Shown here: in pieces, positions 58,601 to 64,000 of the stretch
How positions within the stretch are numbered: position 1 is the stretch's first letter
How the letters are laid out: every line of letters starts with the position of its first letter
Source: Guadua angustifolia
Taxonomy: Eukaryota; Streptophyta; Magnoliopsida; Poales; Poaceae
NCBI GenBank assembly: GCA_036346375.1
Contig: CM070517.1
Location: forward strand, 15,231,161 to 15,295,160
Direction: 5' to 3'
DNA length: 64,000 nucleotides
Program-made: the position numbers and the translations under genes
Notes under the pieces: model-generated
Seen by the model: the letters and a program-made list of their open reading frames with translations, nothing else
Database searches by the model: none
Told to the model about the DNA's origin: nothing

Positions 58601-59197
58601 TTGCTCTTTGGTGTTACTCTTTGCTGAGCTCAAGTCTTTGTTGCCTTCGATTCTTCTTCTTTGAGGGAGGCCATCGGCCGAGGACGCGCTGGCCAGGGGC
58701 GGCGAGCCGAACAGGAGGGAAGAGCAGGGAGGCGGCGCCGGGCTCGGGGAAGGGCATGAGAGGGCGCCGCCGGCCAGGACACCGCCGGCCAGGGCAGGAG
58801 GCACTCGACCAAGGGAGATGCTCGCCGGCCAAGGGGAAGAAACGCCGGATCTGTCCGAAGGGAGGGCGCCAACTGGAGGTGGAGGAGCACCTGGTTTGGG
58901 GGAGAAGCAGGTGCCACTGGACGGAGGTCTCCAGGGCGTTGCTGGCGGCCAGGAGGCAGGGAAGGGGCGGCGCCTGAAGGGGAGACAAGCCAGGGGCAGC
59001 AGGGCGCCAGAGGGAGCTCGGTCTGGAGGTGCGCAGGCAGGGATTGAAAGCCTGGAGCTGTGCGTCAGGAGGATTGGGGAAGAAAAAAAACAGCCAGCCA
59101 AAGCAATCTCAGCCACAAACTAAGGGAAAGGTGAGGAGAGGTAGGTGGGGAACAAAAATATCAGCCCAAAAAGGAAATGAAGCTTTGCAGTATTACA
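55606..59197 (-). repeat. 5' LTR (right) of the LARD
   Basis: Partner of 49044-52640. It has two instead of three of the 27-bp units (about 56527-56580) and extra GC-rich sequence at about 58640-58800. Otherwise it is nearly identical, including the hairpin near 56720. Confidence 0.95.
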
Positions 59198-59202
59198 TGG
59201 TT

Positions 59203-59832
59203 TCATGAAAATTTGAAGCTCATTTGGATATTTTCCTTGTTTAAGCACTATTAGGCTCTCAAGAACTTCTTTTGTGAGTCGATTGCAAATGAAAAGGATT
59301 AATAAAATGAGTAGAGTATTTGAATGTGTTTTAAATATTTTTCTTGTGCTTAACTCAAAATATGGCCATGTTTCCGTTTGTTTTCTTCTTTTTGGGCCAT
59401 ATAAAGAAAAAGTTTGCGGAAATATTGAATCTTATTCAAAATTCTTAATATTTACAAGTGGTATTTTATTTAAGAATCATTGTGAACTTAAATAGGTCAC
59501 ATATATTCATTTCAAGCTCGTTATGACCTTATTTTGAAGAAATTCTTGCCAAACTCTCTTTTTCAAAGTGATATTTCGTTGCCAAGCTCTTCACTCTAAA
59601 AAAAATCTCCTTTTTGGTGTCATTTTCCATTTTTAGTGTTTAATGCCAAAAGGGGGAGAATTTGTGGGAGCTTAATACCTCATTTGGTTAAGGGGGAGTT
59701 TGTGGGAGCTCAAATTTGGTTAAGGGAGAGAATTTTTGTCTAAAAATCTCTGAATCATCTCAATATGGTGATTTTCATCCAAATGTGGTCATTAAGCTTG
59801 GATTTGTCATTAATCACCAAAAAGGGGGAGAT
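59203..59832 (+). other. 3' non-coding end and multiple purine tracts of the gag-only copia element
   Basis: No coding signal. Purine tracts occur at 59649 (AAGGGGGAGAATTTGTGGGAGCT) and 59690 (AAGGGGGAGTTTGTGGGAGCT), a weaker one at 59722, and the functional PPT AAAAAGGGGGAGAT lies at 59819-59832, against the LTR. The first two share the downstream TTTGTGGGAGCT, so they are duplicates. Confidence 0.8.
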
Positions 59833-60636
59833 TGAAAGTTCAAACTCCATTAAGTTGGTTTTGGTGTTAATGACAAATCTAATATTGAGACTAATTCTTT
59901 TCATAATCATAATTTTCATTAGTCTTAATTGTTAATTAATGACAATCCTTATATGAGACAAACTCTTTTATTGAGTATATCTTTAATTAGTCTCATCTCA
60001 TTCAAAAATGGAAAACCCAAGGTATGCACTCGTATTCATTTTGTGATATCTTAATGCATATTTTGGATTCAAGTTAAAGGATGAACTCTACCATTATTGA
60101 GACTTCAAGATGTGCATTAATGCTTTGAATTCCATATATACATGAATGCACACATTTAGGGGGAGTTCATACTTTACCTTGATGTTTCAATAGTATTGAT
60201 CTAATTCATCTTTCTATATCAAAGATCATTATTTTGAAACAACCTCTTGAGTATATTTAACTTATGTAGTTGTATACTCATGGTAATATGGGATAAACTC
60301 CTAAGCAATCTAAAAATTGAATATGTGCTTATTGATTCAAGTTCAATTATTTATATACACATATTTAATGGAGTTTATTCTATTGTTAATGGTATTATGA
60401 TTAAAAACAAACGAAAAGTTCCTGAGTATAATGAAGCATTAGTTGCATCAAAGTACACAAGATATCATTTAATCATTTAAATTGATTTGGGTTGTGCTTA
60501 ATCAATCTCGGGGGCATCCATTATGCGTTAATGGAGTGCAATTGATGATTGAGACAACCATGTTTTTGGACTAACAATCTTCTATGAGTTGTGAAGTAGG
60601 TTGAGTCCAAGAAAATAAAGAATCGAGAATGAGAAG

Positions 60637-61537
60637 TCATCATGTGTTGATGAGATTCAAGAAGTGATCCTGAAGTGAAGAGAAGGGTCAGAGAAGATTC
60701 ATCATGTGTTGATGAACAAGAAGAAGAAGATTTGATCATGGAGAGAAGATGATTGGAAATCATAAAAGCTCCAAGTGGATCGCTAGAAGCAAAGGTATAA
60801 CTAGCTAGGGCTAAGGATGTTTTTCTAGTCTTTTACCAGTCTCGGTGTTTGGATGGGAGACCGGATTGCTAGTTAGGTGCCGTACTATTAAAAGGGGTCG
60901 AGTTTTATAGCTTGAGCTTCGTCATGTGTTGATAAACTCAATCCAGTTCACTCTAGTTCACTCTCTTGTTAGGATTTTGCATGAGCTAAGTATTTGCATG
61001 TGTTGCAAATAAGGGAGCTCTGCTTGCTTCTTATTGAATCTTAATCTATTTGGTTTTTACATGGAGCTATGGATTTGCATGTGTTGCAAAAGAGAGATAG
61101 CTCATGTAATTTGGTTTATGTGGTTTTGCATGGAGTTAAGTTTTGCATATGTTGCAAAAGGTGAGAGCTCATGCATTGATGTTTTACCTTATAACTTGAT
61201 CATGTGTTGATCATCACAAAGGTTAAGTAAAGTTTATGCTTTGTGTTTGCAAAATGTGTTTTTGCAAAATGTTGATTTGTTATTTGCAAATGTGTTTTGC
61301 AAATAAGCTAGAGGTTATGAGTTTCAATCCTAAAGCATGTGTTGGCATTTGCAAATGTGTTTGGCAAAGTGTCGGGATCATGTGTTGATCCTTATAGGGC
61401 TAGAGGATAGATCTTATAACTTTTCGGATTATTTGCAAATGTGTTTTGCAAAATATTGGTGTTCATTTGATTTTTGGAGCATGTAATTAGAAGATGCAAA
61501 TGTGTTTTGCAAAATAGTTTTGATCATGAGTTGATCA
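60637..61537 (+). repeat. Array of TGTGT-centred palindromes (U3 part)
   Basis: Each unit is arm-TGTGT-complementary arm, and the arm differs between units. Perfect units: 60637-60653 (TCATCA), 60698-60716 (TTCATCA), 60991-61011 (TATTTGCA), 61074-61090 (TTTGCA), 61197-61213 (TGATCA), 61246-61268 (TTTGCAAAA), 61281-61305 (TATTTGCAAA), 61375-61391 (GGATCA), 61432-61452 (TTTGCAAA) and 61495-61511 (TGCAAA). Variants with another centre are 61141-61159 (TATGT) and 61521-61537 (TGAGT). It lies upstream of the TATA box. Confidence 0.9.
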
Positions 61538-61805
61538 TCACATGGCTCAAGATTTGATCTTATTGACTCTTGCTAGCTTGTATTTATGTCTTTGATCAAG
61601 TCTATGTGAGGGATTTTGAAAAATCAGATTTTAGACTTGAATGACTACATTAGAAGTTGGTTTTGGTGATATTTAAAAATATCTATGGTTTATTAAATCT
61701 TAAAAATGGGTGGAAATTGTAGCCCTCATGATAAGCTTCGCATAGAGTCCAAAATCACCTAAATCAGAGTTCGAAGTAAAAAGTTATAGCCATTTTAGTG
61801 CTATG

Positions 61806-62070
61806 GCAGCGGTATGACCGCCCTAAGAGCGGTAGTACCGCCCCTAGTCCGGTAGTAACGCACCTCAAGCAGTATGAAAATTTCAGAGAAGGGTTTTCTT
61901 CATATTTTTGATATCTGGTACTACCGGGGTGTGAGCGGTAGTACCATTGAGCCGTAGTATCGCCCTATGTACGGTAGTACCGCCCTATGTGCGGTATGAC
62001 CGGGTTTTTCTAAGTAACGGCTAGTTTTTTTGCCATTGGGCTCTGAGGAGCGGTAATAGCGGCTCTCTTG
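61806..62070 (+). repeat. Cluster of GCGGTA-TACCGC palindromes in the copia LTR
   Basis: Repeated GCGGTAGTACCGCC, GCGGTATGACCGCC, CCGGTAGTA(C/A)CGCACC and CGGGTTTTTC words, and a truncated counterpart near 62050. The 5' LTR equivalent is 32504-32770. It is 50-300 bp upstream of the TATA box, so a U3 enhancer or factor-binding role is possible. That role is inference. Confidence 0.8.
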
Positions 62071-62120
62071 GGCACTTTTACCCATTTTGCCCCCCAACGG
62101 CTAGTTTTTCTTATGGAGGC

Positions 62121-62129
62121 TATATAAGG
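62121..62129 (+). promoter_or_regulatory. TATA box of the gag-only copia 3' LTR
   Basis: GGCTATATAAGGAGCC. The 5' LTR counterpart at 32818 reads CTATAAAAGG in the same context, so the box is conserved between the LTRs. Confidence 0.75.
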
Positions 62130-62244
62130 AGCCTTGGGGGCTGGCATTTGGATGTTGTTGGGGTTTTGGAGAGTTCATTGCTTTTTGTGGTTAAGTTGTG
62201 CATTTGTTTCACTCTCCAATTTGATTCTTGAGCTAAGAGTGAGC

Positions 62245-62357
62245 TCTAATTGCACGTGTTGCAATTAGAAGTGGATTGAGAGCCTCTTGTGCATATGTTG
62301 AGGGGATCCTTGTGCATGTGTTGCACTCGGTGATCACCAGAGTGCATGTGTTGCACT
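62245..62357 (+). repeat. TGTGT-centred palindromes downstream of the TATA box
   Basis: 62245-62269 (TCTAATTGCA arms, centre CGTGT; the 5' LTR copy at 44104-44128 has TGTGT), 62312-62326 (GTGCA) and 62341-62357 (AGTGCA). These would be in the transcript, so they could also form RNA hairpins. Confidence 0.85.
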
Positions 62358-62953
62358 AGGTGAAGTTCAAGTGGGAAGGCTTGGCTTGTTACTCTTGGTG
62401 TTTGTCGACACCTAGATGGTGTGGAGGCGTCGTGTGCAGTGAGCTTCTCGACGGAGGTTGTGAGAAGCCCTGGCAAGTTGTGAAGGTTGGTACTCACCTA
62501 CTTGGAGCGGGAAAGAGCAACCACTAGTGGATTTGAGGCGGGTACTCAATTTGTGGAGCTAGTCCAATTCATTTGGGCTAGCCTCAACGTGGATTAGGGG
62601 AGACCGGCAAGTCTCCGAACACCACCGTAAAAAGTATCTTGTCTCTTGTCTCATTTATATTCAAGCATTTACTTTATTACTATACTTTTGATTGCTTGAT
62701 TATGTTAAAATTGCTTAGTTTTGCTTACTTATTCAACCTAGCAATTCTAGTGTAGAGACCTAATTTAGTTAGTGCACTAGTGAGCCTAGTTGATTTAGAC
62801 CTTAATTGTCAAAACCTAATTTATCTTTTTCCGTATTATTAATTGTCTAGGTTTGGACAGAAGGGTTGATTAGAGCGTGTTATTTTAGAAAGCGATTATT
62901 TTTGTAAATGCCTATTCACCCCCCTCTTGGCGCATCCTCGATCTTACACCAGG

Positions 62954-63826
62954 AGTACAAGAGGCTGGTCAAAGGATTGTACAAGCTGTCGAGCAATCTT
63001 AGGCAGGTACGTTGGTGATAGATAGGGAGAATGACGAGCTAACACATGCCCTTCAAAACCCTAAGCACCCGGGACGGACACGAGGTATGGGAAAGCTAAC
63101 ATCGTGGAAGTACAGTTTCACCAAAGATGCGCATACGTACGGGAGCTAGCAAAGAAGCAAAACAAGAGAATCGTATAAAATGTACCAATTAGAACAAGAG
63201 CTCAGAACAACCCAGGCTAGCATTGGCGACATAGTTGTGCAACAAGTACAAATTGCCCGCAGCAAGCTTCAGGGACTAGGTCCGAGTAATCAGCCGGACG
63301 CCGTGATCAGCCCCTCCGCGCGGCAGAGGAGCTATGCGTCCACTGGGGCCCCTGAAGCAGACAACTTGCTGGCGCATTATCCTATGGATGACATAAGGGT
63401 TCGCCGCCAGTGTAAGTTACACGTTGATGCGTGTAACCTCTCCATCAAGGTGGCTTACGGCATGGCATTTCCGGTGGAGCCGGGCCAGACGTTCCACTGC
63501 AACGAGATACCCCTAGGTTACTCGAAGCTCGCGGTGGAGGAGGTGCTATGCCTCCAACATCTCCTCCGAGGAAGAAGCTTGATAGCAGAAGGGCTCCTCC
63601 ACCCGCTCCCAAGAAGGCAGAGTCCAGCCGATCGAAAAAGATAAAGGAACCTCCAAAGAGGGTATATGATAGGACTAAGGAGGAGAATGACGCGGTCATC
63701 AAAGAAGAATTGGCTGCACACTTCACAAAAATAAGCCAGAGCCAAAGGTACCAATTGATCCAAAAGTGCGGAACACTTCATGACATGCCGTGCAGAGCCA
63801 CTTCCTGTGCCATTCAACTATGAACG
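62954..63826 (+). pseudogene. CACTA Transposase_24 (PF03004) gene, 3' half
   Basis: This continues the frame cut at 27308: VQEAGQRIVQAVEQS, a stop, then NDELTHALQNPKHPGRTRGM and WKYSFTKDAHTYGS, a stop, and a coiled region (MYQLEQELRTTQASIG). A downstream module follows with YPMDDIRVRRQCKLHVDACN and VAYGMAFPVEPGQTFHCNEIP (63390-63520). The frame then shifts to MPPTSPPRKKLDSRRAPPPA and KRVYDRTKEENDAVIKEELAAHF (63548-63823). The NxELxxAL..PEHPGRxRG...W block is typical for PF03004 in CACTA elements. The first and last parts are in different frames, so it is not functional. Confidence 0.87.
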
Positions 63827-64000
63827 GACAATAATAAAGGCTATACGGAAGAATAAACGTGGTTAGGCGGTGTAGCATCACAAAAATTTAATAAAGTGAA
63901 AATGAATAATTTAAGTTTGAATATTATTAATTCTGAGTTTCTTGGCATTATTGAATTTTATTTGGATTTCTTTGGAATTGTTCTTTGTATGAAAAATTCA
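63827..64000. other. AT-rich end of the window
   Basis: No coding signal. TGTAGCATCACAAAAATTTA at about 63869 could be the start of another chromoviral LTR (many begin TGTA...), but its other end is outside the window. No CACTA terminus is visible. Confidence 0.35.

Larger units (their letters stand above)
49044..59197 (-). mobile_element. Tekay-like chromoviral LARD (non-coding LTR element)
   Basis: Very long LTRs (49044-52640, 3597 bp; 55606-59197, 3592 bp) flank a 2965-bp interior. Flanks are TGGTT on both sides (49039-49043 and 59198-59202). On the minus strand the PBS TGGTATTAGAGC lies beside the right LTR. Beside the left LTR, GAATTCGAGGACGAATTC leads into AAGGGGGGAGAG and then TGTAATACTGC. 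That PPT context is typical of Tekay/Del chromoviruses. No coding domain exists anywhere in it, so it is a large retrotransposon derivative (LARD) that needs a partner's proteins. The LTRs are highly similar, so insertion was recent. Confidence 0.93.
27309..62948 (+). mobile_element. Gag-only, SIRE-like Ty1-copia element (non-autonomous), host of three insertions
   Basis: The flanking duplication CCAGG (27304-27308 and 62949-62953) and matching LTRs beginning TGAAAGTTCAAACTCC and ending ATCTTACA define the ends. The 5' LTR is split into 27309-28690, 31718-32891 and 44053-44809. The PBS TGGTATCAGAG is at 44812, gag at 44866-46608, the PPT AAAAAGGGGGAGAT at 59819-59832 and the 3' LTR at 59833-62948. 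Without the three nested elements it is about 11.3 kb. The interior (about 4.9 kb) has no protease, integrase or RT. The repeated CCAAAAGGGGGAGAA motifs before the PPT, and the gag type, point to the SIRE/Maximus lineage. Confidence 0.93.
59833..62948 (+). repeat. 3' LTR of the gag-only copia element
   Basis: 3116 bp, uninterrupted, TGAAAGTTCAAACTCC...GATCTTACA. It matches the three 5' LTR segments but lacks about 190 bp present at 27875-28065. The TATA box TATATAAGG is at 62121-62129. It carries the palindrome families described below. Confidence 0.95.

Noticed and set aside
63869..64000. CACTA 3' terminus at GGTGTAGC
   Set aside because: It does not end in TAGTG, lacks subterminal repeats and has no target duplication.

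Overview
The window is plant nuclear DNA, almost certainly from a grass (Poaceae), and it consists almost entirely of nested transposable elements. No host gene, tRNA, rRNA or CRISPR array was recognised. The plant origin rests on the element types: Tat/RIRE2-type Ty3-gypsy elements with antisense genes, a Tekay-like chromoviral LARD, SIRE/Maximus-type Ty1-copia elements, and En/Spm (CACTA) transposons with TNP2 and Transposase_24 genes. The density and depth of nesting suggest pericentromeric or other heterochromatin.

Layout. (1) 1-189 is the 3' terminus of a CACTA element. It sits in a decayed chromoviral-type LTR fragment (190-2608). (2) 2609-20331 is a minus-strand Tat/RIRE2-type gypsy element. 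Its right (5') LTR is complete and its left (3') LTR is truncated. It carries gag, protease, RT, RNase H, a second archaeal-type RNase H and integrase, all broken. On the opposite strand it carries two genes, each behind a TATA promoter; the two promoters are duplicates of each other, and the first gene has introns. A 6.1-kb non-autonomous gypsy element (8115-14204) is inserted in its integrase C-terminus. (3) 20332-23204 is a plus-strand CACTA TNP2 transposase pseudogene, cut on its left side by the RIRE2 element. (4) 23205-25585 is the 3' remnant of a second Tat-type element: an antisense gene plus an LTR holding an 11-copy minisatellite. (5) 25586-27308 holds CACTA-like subterminal repeats, a GC-rich leader-like block and the 5' half of a Transposase_24 gene. 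(6) 27309-62948 is one SIRE-like copia element that carries gag but no pol, inserted in that Transposase_24 gene with a CCAGG target duplication. It was later hit three times: a 3.0-kb solo LTR (28691-31717, TSD TGCTT), an 11.2-kb SIRE-type copia (32892-44047, TSD GGTTA) and a 10.2-kb Tekay-like LARD (49044-59197, TSD TGGTT). (7) 62954-63826 is the 3' half of the Transposase_24 gene.

The insertion order can be read from the target duplications. The CACTA is oldest, the gag-only copia entered it, and the solo LTR, inner copia and LARD entered the copia. On the left arm the RIRE2 element also entered CACTA sequence and then received its own insertion.

Four signals stand out. First, the RIRE2 element has two antisense transcription units with duplicated promoters and spliceosomal introns. 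Second, the gag-only copia LTR carries a set of about 17 palindromes that share a TGTGT centre but have different, co-varying arms. Third, the LARD and the gag-only copia are non-autonomous families that must be mobilised by partners. Fourth, a sequence phrase around AAAAGTTATGGCC recurs in the LTRs and leaders of unrelated families. Many frameshifts are single-base losses in G/C runs, so some of the apparent decay may be consensus error.
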